A stretch of 64,000 nt of DNA from Doryteuthis pealeii (GCA_023376005.1 CM042143.1:80379381-80443380), one strand, 5' to 3'; positions 10,740 through 22,225 are shown, counted from the stretch's first letter. A program made the numbers and translations. The notes: a model not told the origin generated them from the sequence alone.

Positions 10740-10890
10740 CTATTGTACACTGGCATACACAAACGAAACGTAATAACTATTACAACCAAGATAAGGACAC
10801 CGGTTCGAGTACGTCAGTGTATAAAGATGTGGTGGTGGTGGTGGTTATTGTTAATAATAATAATACTAAATTGGCTGCCAGTCGCTTACA
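10740..10890 (+). mobile_element. Family J copy
   Basis: CGAAACGTAATAAC, ACAACCAAGATAAGGACACC, GGTTCGAGTAC, then GTGGTGGTGG and CCAGTCGCTTAC. The same order is found inverted at 12250-12375 and partly at 43467-43560. Confidence 0.6.
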
Positions 10891-10931
10891 AAAGGGTTCA
10901 AAATGGGGAATTCATTCTAGAAATTTAACTT

Positions 10932-11010
10932 AACATGTGACATAAGGTCAGAAGTATAGGGCATCCAGCTAGGATCGAACTCCCGATTCAATAGTAATGG
11001 TGTAACACTT
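10932..11010 (-). mobile_element. SINE-C fragment
   Basis: GACATAAGGTCAGAAGTATAG and GGATCGAACTCCCGATTC. Confidence 0.65.
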
Positions 11011-11014
11011 GCAG

Positions 11015-12245
11015 ATGTATTAGACCAAATGTTTTAAAAATTTATTTTTTGATGGAACTCGTATACGATTTTCAAGAAATGGCAAAACTCATATCTGTAT
11101 TTTTTCGGAACATCCTAATTTTAATGAAAAAAAGAAAAACCTATTTGAAAAATATTTGAATAAAAAAAAAACAAATACCCCTCCCAAATTTTCATATTAA
11201 AATCAACAGCGTAAAAATTGTAATAATTGAAACATTAAAAAAAGAAACCTGCTTTAATTTTTTCATAACAAATCTCTAATTGTTGAGAAAAATATTAAAA
11301 TCAGATTTAATCCCAGGAGATTTCTTATCTTCGGGCTGAATTTCTTTCTTTTCATTTCTTTTCACTTGCAGTGATAAACATGATTCATTGAATAAATAAA
11401 TAAGTAAATAGAAATTATCAATAAAAAAAACTTATTAAAATGCCTTATCCCGTGGAAGCCCAGATTTGTTTTAATGGAACCCTGGGGTTCCGCGGAAATA
11501 ACTTTGGGTAACATTATTACCGGCCACTGCTCTGATACAAAGCCACAAAAAAAAAAGAAGTCACAGAAAAATTCCCAATTTGGGCTAGGAAAAAAAAGTC
11601 ACATTTTATGATTGTTATTTAGGGTTAAATTTTGTAGAGAAATATGTTTTTAATTCGAGGGAGACCTAAGGTATGTATTGAGTAAACACTTTTAGTTGAA
11701 GATTCAGGGTTTTTTTTTACTTGAATTTTCTCGCGGAACTCCAAGAATTTTTTAAATGGAACATTGGAGTTCCGCGGAACTCTCTTTGTGTAACAAATCA
11801 TCAGAACATACCAATCCAACATAAATAACCCAGTCATTTTATCAGGAACAATGCCAGTTTATAATAATAGAATACAAGAAAGTGCAATGGATCTTTAAAT
11901 TTTTCTTTTTACTTCCAAGTACGTATATTTGGATAGAACATGCACAACTCTTCTGTTCTGGTTACTTACCGAAATAAGCATCTTTTTACAAAGTGCTTTA
12001 GAACTTGTATCAACAGATCACTGCTGAACTGTCATTACACATTAAATCAAGATCATTCTAACCTTATTTCAGTGGCTGTGACTCAGTTTATTTGAAAAAC
12101 GGCAATTCTACTTAAATAGAGTTTAATGAGTTTAAGAGGTATTGGATAATCATGTATATTTTGAGGGATTCTGGTGGGTACCGTATATCATAGAGTAATA
12201 AATGACTTCGTGTAATGAATGAACACTAATTTCTAGCCAGAAAGG
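11015..12245. repeat. AT-rich interval with two GGAACCCTGG-type repeats
   Basis: 11470-11515 (AATGGAACCCTGGGGTTCCG) and 11750-11795 (AATGGAACATTGGAGTTCCG) are diverged direct copies with a similar TTTG.GTAAC end. The GTTCCGCGGAA palindrome recalls hAT termini; no boundaries found. Confidence 0.4.
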
Positions 12246-12249
12246 GTTT

Positions 12250-12375
12250 TTCTTTTGTAAGCGACTCGGGGCCAATTTTGTATCATTATTATTATTAGCA
12301 ACAACCACCACTTCATCTTTATACACTGATGTACTCGAACCGGTGTCCTCATTTTGATTGTTATAGTCATCATAT
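12250..12375 (-). mobile_element. Family J copy
   Basis: Inverted relative to 10740-10890: AAGCGACTCGGGGCC, AACAACCACCAC and TACTCGAACCGGTGTCC. Confidence 0.6.
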
Positions 12376-13430
12376 ATTGGATGTAATGAACAATGGTAAA
12401 TTCAACGAGCTCAAAAACATATCTCGTTTAATGAACGACCCTTGTTTTTGAGTGAAAAAAAAAAAAAAACTGGTCTAAAAATGTCGTTCATTACAATATA
12501 ATTTACACTATATAATTAGTTTATTTTTGTCAACTTACAATATAATTCTATAAACAAGTATACGCGATAGATTTCCATGAAATTTCCATGAAAATCATTT
12601 TTAATGTCTGATTTTCATCTTCACTTTTTTAAATAAAAGAATGAATATTTGTTAGCAAAAGGAATTGAGAAGATAAAAATATAATAAAAATAAAATAAAA
12701 TGTAAAACGTAAAAAAGAAAAGTATAACAAGTAAACTAATAAAACTGATACAAACAACAATAAAACCATTCAAAATAAATAGGACAGAAGAAGACCCCCC
12801 TAAAAAAAAACTACTAACAATAAATTATGAACGGTTAGTGATTCCATTGATGAATTGCACTAAATCTCCTTCCTTCCTTCACTCATTCCTTTACTCGTTC
12901 GATTCACAACAAGAGATTCATGGAGTGAACGCGTCTGTTGAAACACCTCTTGGCTGCTTTCCAGGTGCAGTAATTATCAACAGCTACAATCGTATTTCCT
13001 TGCATAAATTCAAAGAGAAGTTACCCAGTGCATTTGGCACTCACAGTAAACGACAGTATAAAAAGAAATCAGCTACATAAACAGATCTGATCTCAATTCA
13101 ATAGGAAAATAATGAGAGACCGTGAAGTTTAAAAATCGACCAACTGGTGCATGGCATGTGCCTCCATTCGCTCTACATCAGAAAGCTTTAAGGACATAAA
13201 GAAGACACAGAAGTGATAACAAAAAAATCACACAACTTTTATACAAATTATAGTCATTTAATTTAGTAGGGAGTAATAACAACAACAACAAAAAAACAGC
13301 AGTAAATTGAAATAAGGAAATTCATTAACAAAATATACCCCCCCCCTAAAAAAACTGTTTTTATAAACTACCAAATCACAGGGCGGATGTATTAAATAAA
13401 TACATTAAAATTTTCATTCACTTATTCATT
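12376..13430. other. No gene recognised
   Basis: A-rich DNA around 12640-12830. The 80-codon frame at 12838-13080 has no domain, splice border or repeat copy to support it. (ATC)n at 13429-13450. Confidence 0.5.
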
Positions 13431-13451
13431 ATCATCATCATCATCATCATG

Positions 13452-13786
13452 TCACACTGGCAGCATGGATATCCAATCTCTTGCCAACCGTCCCTATCAT
13501 CCATCGCCCTTGGTTGGTCCTCTGTGTAGCACCCAGAAGCCGCGCAGAGCTGATCAATTTAGGTCTTTGCTGGATGGCCCACACTAACGTGTCCGTGCGC
13601 AGGTTTCCACAGTAGAACGTCGCTTATGAGTTTGTCCTTACTTCTCCAGCAGTGCCCAGCATGTCTTGTTCGTCTCACGCGGATGGTTTGTGTGATAGGG
13701 AGCAAGTGGCCATACAACTGCTCTTTTGTGGACTGTTGTTTACACGATTTATTAAGACTGCACGCAGCATTCTTGTGCAGTTCCAA
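13452..13786 (-). pseudogene. LINE ORF2 C-terminal fragment
   Basis: The minus strand encodes ITQTIRVRRTRHAGHCWRSK followed by KLISDVLLW, HGHVSVG and PAKT. This is the C-terminal segment typical of reverse transcriptases of jockey/CR1-like LINEs. It continues after an in-frame stop with IDQLCA, EDQPRAMDDRDGW and ends near an (ATG)n 3' tail. Stop codon and frame damage show it is dead. The fragment at 22818-22989 has the same order of motifs, so both come from one LINE family. Confidence 0.8.
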
Positions 13787-13830
13787 TCTAGATTATTTAT
13801 AAAGTATTAAGTTTAGGGGAATGTTTTGAG

Positions 13831-14353
13831 CAGACATGGGCAAACTGCGATTCGCGGTGCTTTCTAAATGGCCCGCCTAATTTCACGATGAAAATAACGT
13901 TTATTATAATTTCGTTTCGTTCTCACTTGTTCACACACACTCACTCTTTCTCTCTCGTGAAACTACTTTTTATTGCATTCTTTCATTCGGAACAAGTTCC
14001 CCCCCCCCCTCTCTCTGCTTTGATGAAACTGGTACCCAATTATTTCGTAATCTATCATGGCAGCAGCGTATGTTAATCACATTGATATCAATGGTAATAT
14101 TATACAAAGACTTCAATTTTTTAATACAAAAACTACTTTGAGAGCCCCCCCCCTCCTCCTGCTGAAAGATCTTTTTATAGACGAGGAAAAGAAATCAACT
14201 TTTCCCTATTTCTAATATGTATGGTCTTCTGTAGCAAAAATGTTTGTGATAGCTTCAACGTAAAATTACCTTGATTTTTTTTTTTCAGTCATGCGGCCCA
14301 CCTAATGTCATGTCTCACGCGGCCTGTTTCTTGAAGTAAGATACCCATACCTG
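13831..14353. mobile_element. hAT-type MITE
   Basis: Left end CAGACATGGGCAAACTGCG, right end complement CAGGTATGGGTATCTTAC. The 8-bp flanks GTTTTGAG (13823-13830) and GTTTAGAG (14354-14361) differ by one base, as expected for a hAT target duplication. CGGCCC/GGCCCGCC subterminal motifs are shared with the copy at 17720. No transposase. Confidence 0.85.
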
Positions 14354-14361
14354 GTTTAGAG

Positions 14362-14687
14362 CCATGGTTCTCAAGAGGGTGGGTGTCCAAAGATATCTAA
14401 GGGTGGGGGTGAGTTAAGAAAGTGTCAAAAACTGAAACATTGAAGCAGTGGACCTTTTATTTCCATTTCTGACAATTTATTTGTACAAAAAAAAAAAAAA
14501 CTTTCAGTTTTAGTACTCACATTGTACAAATCATAGAACCATTTGATACAAAAAAAAAAAAACATTTAAAAAACATATAAAAGTTCAACTCTTATAGTTT
14601 TATATTTTATGTAAGTTTTGATTATTGCATTTCAACAAGACTGCCATCTTTGCTGTTACAGTTTAAATCTGTTGCATGGCTTTATAG
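14362..14687. other. Possible second hAT end, otherwise unassigned
   Basis: CATGGTTCTCAAGAGGGTGG resembles a hAT terminus, but no matching right end was found. Contains A-runs at 14491-14503 and 14551-14563. Confidence 0.3.
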
Positions 14688-15036
14688 ATACCCTTATATG
14701 GGAGAATATGTGCTTAATTGAAGTCAAACCTAATTTTTTTGAAAGTTAATTCATTAATGATTAATTAGGCGGGATTTAACTACTTAATCGAGAAAATTAG
14801 GTCTCATCAGCAGAGCTATAGATACGAAGATCTGCTGATGAGACCTAATAGGTCGAAATGTACATTCAGAGATTGATTTTTCTCGATTTGTTTAGCCTTA
14901 CATTTAAGTAGTTAAATCCCGCCTAATTAATCATTAATGAATTAACTTTCAAAAAAATTAGGTTTGACTTCAATTAAGCACATATTCTCCCAAATATTGT
15001 CGGCTGAAAATAGCCATATTTGTATACCCTTATATG
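14688..15036. mobile_element. Palindromic hammerhead element, copy 1
   Basis: The unit 14701-15023 (323 bp) lies between perfect 13-bp direct repeats ATACCCTTATATG (14688-14700 and 15024-15036), a target site duplication. Arms of about 90 bp are inverted (GGAGAATATGTGCTTAATTG .. CAATTAAGCACATATTCTCC) around a hammerhead ribozyme. A tail follows the right arm, with a short GGCT/AGCC hairpin (15002-15015). No coding capacity. The arrangement resembles two partial copies joined head to head, as known for Penelope-like elements. Confidence 0.85.
14831..14871 (+). ncRNA. Hammerhead ribozyme, type I
   Basis: Core CTGATGA 14835-14841; stem II GACC-TAATA-GGTC 14842-14854, four perfect pairs; GAAA 14855-14858. 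Stem III with loop ATGTACAT (14858-14865) is self-complementary, which favours action as a dimer. T14866 precedes the predicted cut at 14866/14867. Stem I TCTG/CAGA has four pairs. A partial inverted copy of the 5' half (CTATAGCTCTGCTGATGAG) lies on the minus strand at 14802-14820 but lacks the 3' half. Confidence 0.88.
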
Positions 15037-15813
15037 TACAACTGATTTATTTTTAGGCTGTTATGATATGTGAAGGTTTTGAGACGAAAATACCGAAAGC
15101 AACAGGTCAAACACGAGACTATCACCCAAGATGGAGGAAAATGAATAGTTTTGCACAATTTTAATACGATGAAAATGTCACTTAGTATCTTTTTGACATT
15201 ATTATCTCCCCCTTTTTTCGATCCTTAGTCAAAATTCCCTTTTATTTATTTATTTATTTTCTTCTTATCATTCTTTCAAGGGTCCATTCAAGCATCTAAT
15301 CCCACAAAGCTTGGAAAACCCTGATCACCCACCTCACTAAAAAATGAAAATATCTTCACAAAAAAAATCCTCTGTGGTCAAGTCATCATCATAAAAAAAA
15401 CATTAAAAAACAAAACAAAATGAGTTCAAAAGAAATTAATTTTCCCCCTTGGCTGATTACACCGGGTCTAAAATTATTCATCTTTTAAGAAACAAGTCCC
15501 AGGGGCAGATAAAAGAATTCTGTAGAATTGGTACCTAGTTATAAGAAAAGAAAGAAAAAAATAACGTGATGGTAAATAAGAGAGAAAGCAAAAATAAATA
15601 AAGAAAGAAAAGAAAGAAAAAAAAGAAAAGAAAGAAAGAACCAAGAAGACTTTTTGTTTTAATGGAAATGTTACATTCAGTGATTCTATCAGGGAAGGAG
15701 GAGAAAAGAACTTGAACTCTTTTGGGTAAAGTTAGAAAACAATGAAGTTATGGGAAGGAAAATAACTTAATGTTAAGAATGGAAAAACATATACTACTGG
15801 AACAGGAAACATA
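15037..15813. other. No gene recognised
   Basis: AT-rich with AAAG-type simple sequence at 15545-15640. Confidence 0.5.
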
Positions 15814-16243
15814 CAGTGGTATCTTGAATTACGAGTTTAACTCGTTCCGCTCGTAGTTCAATTTCCTCGTATAGCAAATCAATTTCCTCATTGAAATAAA
15901 CTGAAATGTCATTAATCCATTCCAGCCTCAAAAAAGAAAAAAAAAAATTTTTTAGGTCTCTTTTTTAATAAGAAAAATAGCACTGTATTGTATAAAATAT
16001 AATGTAATGAATTATGTGCCGTTATATGTTTTAATGTTTATTTTTTCATGAATGATATTTTTCTTTGGGGCAATAAATTTGGAAACTTAAATGTTTTTAG
16101 TGAACTTATTAATATAAGCGTATCTGAAACTTGCTCTTATCTAAAAATTTTAGCTCGCAACAAAAAGCAAAAAATCGACCGAGTGACAGTTTGTAATTCG
16201 AAAAATTCGTAAGTTGGGGCACTCGTAAGTCAAGAAACCATTG
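15814..16243. mobile_element. Mariner-type MITE
   Basis: Inverted ends CAGTGGTATCTTGAATTACG and CAATGGTTTCTTGACTTACG (complement of right end) lie between TA dinucleotides (15812-15813 and 16244-16245). 430 bp, AT-rich, no transposase. Same family as 18351-18985. Confidence 0.85.
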
Positions 16244-16245
16244 TA

Positions 16246-16769
16246 TGTGTATGATATAAAAATACAGAACTGGATGTTTGCAAAAACTCAAATAAATCTG
16301 TTCAAGTGGAAGTAATATCAACATATAAAAATTCACACACTCTCTCTTTCTTTCTTCTTGGTTGGACTGAGAGCTTTGCAGCAAATCCCCTGTATATATA
16401 AAAGAGTAGTTTTACTTAATATGTGCAAGGCTATCATTACCCTTATACGCATCATCAGTTTTTTAGAAAGACATATATGTATAAACAATATCTTATGTAA
16501 ACTCATAGATATAAACAAATACATTAATGTGTACTCAGCACATATAATGATTAGTGAGGATTGATTTTTAACAAAATAAATTAAATTATTACTTTAGGTG
16601 GAACAAACTACAAAAAGTCAAAACAAAAAATAGTGTTATTTTGAAATAAAGAATTATGATTCATGGAACATGAACTCTGGTTTTTGCATGTCCAAGAGTA
16701 AAGTGTGTCTATTCTTCAATTTAGCAAAAATATATGACGATGCATCTGGTAAAAATGTTTGTTTCTTTG

Positions 16770-16809
<40 letters not shown>

Positions 16810-17125
16810 GTAATAATCAAAAGGCATGAATTGGTATAAATCATTTGTTTTTATGATGTAGTTTATTAGATATTTATTTGGAATAGGAAAAAGAAAGCCC
16901 TGGGGTAGGGAGAATAAAAAATACTCGATGATCAGAAAAAAAAAAATTGGAAAAATAAATGGCTTAAAATTTATCCCTAAAAAAGGAATATAATCATGAG
17001 AAATAATATTGTAGTGGCCAGTTAACTTCCTGTATTCTTTTCTCTCTTTATCTGGCGCCTGCATAAATACTATTGTTTAGTAGACAGATTTATTTAGTCA
17101 ATAAAATATATATAAAAGTAAATAC
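16246..17125. other. No gene; contains (AT)n
   Basis: (AT)n at 16770-16808. The 136-codon minus frame is mostly low-complexity Ile/Tyr. Confidence 0.5.
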
Positions 17126-17127
17126 AG

Positions 17128-17560
17128 ATTGGTTGATTTTAACGGCGTGTCAACACGTCTAGGATTACTTTATATACCAACCCCTCCGCATGAGCAGGAT
17201 GTGACACAAGGTCAATTTCATAAGCGAAGTTTAACAGGTTTTAATTCAGAGTTTTCTTCCTCCAAGACTGGTTACCTATGCGTATAGGTTAGGGAATTGC
17301 ATTCATGTTTACATTTGGTGTAGTTGTTTCTTAAGAACTTTTTTGTTTTTTGTTTTTGTAATTTGCACAAGATCCTATCAAATATGAATAATTTTTAAAC
17401 AAATTTATTTGACCCATGGATGGAATCCTAGGTACTACCACTCCGAATCAGAATAGACCTGGGCGTATTGGTGATGGAGGGGTACTCCACATCCCCCGGA
17501 TTTCCAGAACTGAAGCCCCGCCATCAGGTGATGTTTAGTGTCATATTCAGCACACTCCAT
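17128..17560 (+). mobile_element. Family D, split by SINE-B
   Basis: Left end TTGGTTGATTTTAACGGCG and TCTAGGATTACTTTAT, then SINE-B, then ATAGGTTAGGGAATTGC and the D core to GTGTCATATTCAGCACAC. Confidence 0.75.
17172..17285 (-). mobile_element. SINE-B 3' fragment in family D
   Basis: TACCAACCCCTCCGCATGAGC, GACACAAGGTCAATTTC and AGAGTTTTCTTCCTCC. Only the 3' part, as in 5' truncation. Confidence 0.75.
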
Positions 17561-17719
17561 TTTTTGGTAGGGGTGGGTCTTACCCCTTTGCATAGGATAC
17601 AGTCAGGGTATTTAAGTCCCACCCCCACCCCCCGACAGAACAGTAAATACAAAGGTATCATTTTACCAAGATTAGTCACTCAGATATTTAATTCTAAATG
17701 ATATAAAATTTGACTAGAC

Positions 17720-18261
17720 CAGACACGAGAAGCTGACCGCGTGAGACATGGCTCATCATTAGGCGGACCGCACTACTAAAAAAAAGTTCAAGATAATTTT
17801 ACGTTGAAGATACATCAACCATTTTTACTACAGAAAAATATACATTTAAGCATCTGCCTTAGCAATAATCTTCAAGCGTGGAAGATCTGGCCTCCAACAG
17901 ACAGGATTGGCGAGACGCCTGCCACAGGAGCTAAGCAGCTCAATAATGAGATAAACAGGACTGCAGAGCGACGACGTCTTCGTCGTCATGAACAACCAAA
18001 TGTAGATGGGAATTTCCCCTGCAATGGGTGTGACCGCATCCGCAAGTCCAGTATTGGACTAATGAGTCACCATAGGATCCACAAATAAAGATATGGAGTG
18101 ACGTCATCGTCGTTTGCGACGGACTTCCAAAAGAAAGAAAAGCAATAAGGAAAAGTTGATTGTTTTTCTCTTCAATAAAAAAAGATCTTTTGCATAAAAA
18201 AAATTGAATTCTTAGGCGGGCCATTCAGAAAGCAGCACGGGTCGCAGTTTACTCATAACTG
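17720..18261. mobile_element. hAT-type MITE, second copy
   Basis: Inverse orientation to 13831-14353. Shares GTGAGACATG, TTTTACGTTGAAG and GGCGGGCCATTCAGAAAGC. 8-bp flanks GACTAGAC (17712-17719) and GCCTAGAC (18262-18269) differ at one base. A LINE fragment occupies its middle. Confidence 0.82.
17873..18088 (+). pseudogene. LINE C-terminal zinc-knuckle fragment
   Basis: Encodes VEDLASNRQDWRDACHR, then after a frame change GAKQLNNEINRTAERRR, and ends FPCNGCDRI..IGLMSHHRIH before a stop. This is the conserved C-terminal Cys-x2-Cys .. His-x4-His region of a jockey/CR1-like LINE reverse transcriptase. The frameshift and lack of upstream domains make it a dead 3' fragment. It lies inside a hAT MITE. 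Confidence 0.75.
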
Positions 18262-18350
18262 GCCTAGACTATGTAGATCTCAATAATATAAATGTTTTTG
18301 AAACACCCTGTATGTCAAAGCTATGTTTGATATACAGGAATTTACAAATA

Positions 18351-18985
18351 CAGTAGTACCTTGACTTACAAGTGTATTAACTTACAAGTTTTCCGAGTTA
18401 CGAGCTGTCACTCAGTCGATTTTTTTGCTTTGTGTTGAGAACTAAAATTTGATGTAAAAGCAAACTTCCGATACACTTATGTTAATAAGTTTACTAAAGC
18501 ATTTAAGTTTCCACATTTATTAAGCCAACGAAAGATATTTATAAGAAGATAAACATTAAAACATATAGCATCACATAATTCATTACATTCTATTTTATTA
18601 TGCATTTATATACAATACACTGCTATTTTTCTATAAAAAACGTAACAAAAAAAAATTAGGGATTTTTTTCTTTTTTTTGGGGGGGGGGGGGTTGGAACGG
18701 AATTATGGTATCTCAGTTTATTTCAATGTGGAAAATTAATTTGATATTCATATTTACCAACCGCTCCGCACGAGTAGGAGGTGATATAAGGTCAATTTCT
18801 TAAGCGGAATTTAACAGGTTTGAATTCAAAGTCTTCCTTCTCCTAGACTGGTTGTTTAACCAAGGTTAAAGAGCCCAGCCAGTCCTACTATTTACCTATA
18901 ATTGGAGGGAGAATAGCTGGATTCATACCTTTTCCAAAACTGATTTAATATACGAGGAAACTGGGTTACGAATTAGATACCGCTG
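18351..18985. mobile_element. Mariner-type MITE with nested SINE-B
   Basis: Ends CAGTAGTACCTTGACTTAC and CAGCGGTATCTAATTCGTAA (complement), both next to TA (18349-18350 and 18986-18987). Interior is the reverse of copy 15814-16243 (CTCAGTCGATTTTTTTGC). Confidence 0.82.
18755..18950 (-). mobile_element. SINE-B 3' part
   Basis: TTACCAACCGCTCCGCACGAG, GTCAATTTCTTAAGCGG, CTCCTAGACTGGTTG and ATTGGAGGGAGAATAGC. Confidence 0.85.
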
Positions 18986-18989
18986 TAAA

Positions 18990-19478
18990 TGCTAGCAAAC
19001 AAACCCTACAATAAAATTAACAAGAATCTTTGAACCCCACTCCAAAGAAACCCCGTCTAAAACAGAAAATAAGAAGCATAAAAAAGTTTGAAGAAGAAGA
19101 TGTCATTCATAAGGAATATATTAGAATAACAAGATATATTTAACTGTAAAGAGGCAGGTGGGTGGCTTGATCAATAAAATGATACTTTTTTTTGTTTAAT
19201 AAAGAATTGGGCAAAGAAGATGGGATGGGGATGATGTTTACAGTAGTGTCTATGGTAGTGGCAGTGAGTAGAAGGAGGAGGAAGAGGAGGAGGGATGGGG
19301 TCAGTCAAAAGTGGTGATTGATGGCTAGTGGTCATGCAATGCGGATATTTCTTGCTGTTGGATAGTCTCTGGCCTGATATCTCGTTTGGTGTTATGTCAG
19401 CCATGATGAGAGTGGATATATGAAAAACTGAACGGCATTTGTCAGGCAAAAACATTTACAAAGTTAAGGATGCTGTTA
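18990..19478. other. Unassigned; includes first copy of a 39-bp repeat
   Basis: 19434-19471 (GGCATTTGTCAGGC .. GGATGCTGTT) recurs at 20406-20446. No gene recognised. Confidence 0.5.
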
Positions 19479-19479
19479 G

Positions 19480-19487
19480 GAGGGTGG

Positions 19488-19539
<52 letters not shown>

Positions 19540-20302
19540 AGAGGGAGAGTAAAAGAGAGAGAGAGTGGGAGGAGATAGAAGGATAGAGAGGTGGAGATTT
19601 ATAATGAGGAGGAAGAAAATACTTAATATGAAAGGGAGGAGGAGAAAGAACAAGAAAAAAGAAAGGAAGGATAATAGAGAATGAAAGGGGAAAGAAGGAG
19701 AGAGAGGGAGAGAGGGAGAAAGGGGAGATAAAAGGATAGAGAGGTGGAGATTTATGATGAGGAGGAAGAAAATACTTAATATGAAAGGGAGGAGGAGAAA
19801 GAACAAGAAAAAAGAAAGGAAGGATAATAGAGAATGAAAGGGGGAAATAAGGAGAGAGAGAGGGAAGAGGAGGAAAGGGGGGAGATAAAGGATAGAGAGG
19901 TGGAGATTTATGATGAGGAGGAAGAAAATACTTAATATGAAAGGGAGGAGGAGAAAGAACAAGAAAAAAGAAAGGAAGGATAATAGAGAATGAAAGGGGG
20001 AAAGAAGGAGAGAGAGAGGGAGAGATGGAGAAAGGGGAGATAAAAGGATAGAGAGGTGGAGATTTATGATGAGAGGAAGAAAATACTTAATATGAAAGGG
20101 AGGAGGAGAAAGAACAAGAAAAAAAGAAGAAGGATAATAGAGAATGAAAGGGGAAAGAAGGAGAGAGAGAGAGGGGGAGAAAGGGGGAGATAAAGATAGA
20201 GAGGCGGAGATTTATGAGGAGGAGGAAGAAATACTTAATATGAAAGGGAGGAGGAGAAAGAAAAAGAAAAAAGAAAGGAAGGATAACAGAGAATGAGGTG
20301 GA

Positions 20303-20352
<50 letters not shown>

Positions 20353-20455
20353 GGAGAGAGAGAGAGGGGGGTCCAATAAAAATAATCAGGAAATAGGATA
20401 CGGAGGCATTTGTCAGGCAAAAACATTTACAAAGTTAAGGATGCTGTTGTACAAT

Positions 20456-20487
<32 letters not shown>

Positions 20488-20710
20488 AAAGTAGAGATTT
20501 GTGAGGAAGTGGAAGAAAATAGTGTTAATATGAAATGGAGAAGAAGATAGTAAAAGAAAGGAAGGATAATAGAGAGTAAAGGGGAACTAAAGATGGAAGG
20601 AGAGAGAGGGGGAAGAAAGAAATAGAGCGTCTAATAGAAATAATCTGCAAGATAAGATACAGAGGCATTTGGGGGAGAAAAAGAAAGTAGAAAAGTGTAA
20701 AGGAGGAAAA
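19480..20710. repeat. Purine minisatellite, about 150-bp unit
   Basis: Units marked by G(T/C)GGAGATTTAT start at 19591, 19744, 19900, 20056 and 20204 (spacing 153, 156, 156, 148), with a weaker sixth near 20495. Each holds GAGGAAGAAAATACTTAATA and GGAAGGATAATAGAGAATG. (GA)n at 19493-19535 and 20305-20349 and (AAAG)n at 20457-20489 are embedded. Almost pure purine on the plus strand. Confidence 0.92.
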
Positions 20711-21205
20711 GAAACACACATAAACGTTATTTACCCCTCACCCCCAAACACACATCCCACTCCTCTGTGAAAACAGGTTGGACACAAGGTGAAGTTTAAT
20801 ATAGTGAGGAACCTCTTTCATAAGGATTAGTGGTGCTTAAACTGCTCCATGGCATTCACCTTTCTGAGCAGCCTTAGGCATCGACCCTGAACATATCTCC
20901 TTTTAGTACAATGGGGTAGGTACTTCCTGGGGTAAGGCCTCCCTCTGAAACTGAGCTAGATAATTAATACCTGGCTATGGATGACCAAGGTGTTGGGGGT
21001 ATTCCCTGTGGGTGTTGAGACTATGAGAAACATATAGAGAGGGAACAAAGAGGAAAAGAGATGAAGAGGAGAAAAATGTAATAAAGAAGAGAGAGAGAGA
21101 GAGAGAGGGAGAGGGGGGATTAGTGAGTTGAAAATGAAAAAGTGTATGTGTAAAAGAATGAAGAGGGAGTTAAAAACAAGAAGAATAAGAAGTGGAGGAG
21201 GGGGA
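20711..21205. other. Unique segment then GA-rich DNA
   Basis: 20760-21040 is of ordinary complexity with no recognisable product; (GA)n at 21089-21110. Confidence 0.45.
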
Positions 21206-21207
21206 GG

Positions 21208-21400
21208 AAGTCTCCTAGACTGGTTGCTTAACCAAGGTTAAAGAACCCAGTCTGCTCTATTATCTACCTATAGATGGAGAGAGAATAGTTGGATGCATAC
21301 CTTTCCCAAGGGTATTAGCGCTATGTGAAATGCAAAATCTCGTCCAGGGTTTGAACTCGTCTCGCCTTGTCCATTTTCTACGATGGTCACCATTACGGTA
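21208..21400 (-). mobile_element. SINE-B, lacking its 3' end
   Basis: CTCCTAGACTGGTTGCTTAAC, GGTATTAGCGCTATGTG, TCCAGGGTTTGAACTCG (antisense box B) and ATGGTCACCATTAC. Confidence 0.85.
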
Positions 21401-22225
21401 GTAGATAATATATGATATAAGAGAAAACTCTTACAAATATCAGTGGCATCAAAGCAGAGTTCAACAATTCACTAGTCTTGCATTGGTAGAATTTGTTGCA
21501 ACTAAAATGTATGAAAACTAATAAAAATCTGTCCGATTTAGAAGATTGGACTAAAAACCAAGAGCTTCCATAATAATCTGGCATCTAGTTTTAAGCTCAA
21601 GAGATGGGGAGAGACCAAAAGAAATAATTGGAAAAGTCAACCAGAAGTGACAGAACTAGTCAGAAATGACGATGATGTGTGGAGAGAATGGGTAACCAGG
21701 TAGGGAATAAGGGGAGAGGGGTTTTCTATTGCCCCAATAAATATTCATTGTTGAAATACGAAGAAAATCCAACGGCTGAAGAATTTTCCCCAGTGAGAAG
21801 TGAACATGCATCTTAAGCAAGGTCTTCAATTAAATTCATGGCTTGAGGAGTTTTCAGGACTCAAGAGAGCAGAACAGTTTCCAGGCTTTGAGTACTCATC
21901 ACCTGCCCTTAAGCAAACAATCTAATAATAATAATAATAAACGTTAAGTGTGTAAGTGTGGGTGTATGTGGAGTTTGCTAATTTATATACAAGAAAATGT
22001 AAACGCATTTAGAAGTATCAATGTGTGTGTGTGTGTGTGTGTGTGCATGCATGTCGGAGGATATATGTAGGGAATTTATATATATGTAGATTTGTGTTCA
22101 TCTAAAGGTATATACTTGAAATTTTCAAGCATACACACATCCATATATACATAGAGATGTGAACATAGATATATAAACACACTTGCATAATTGTATATCA
22201 ACAAATTATATATATGTACACACAC
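21401..22225. other. No gene recognised
   Basis: AT-rich; (GT)n at 22022-22044. Confidence 0.5.

Noticed and set aside
12325..12360. CTGATGTACTCGAACCGGTGTCC in family J as a ribozyme
   Set aside because: Core A replaced, no stem II, and not kept in the other J copies.
16440..16470. Minus-strand CTGATGATGCG motif
   Set aside because: No GAAA box follows.
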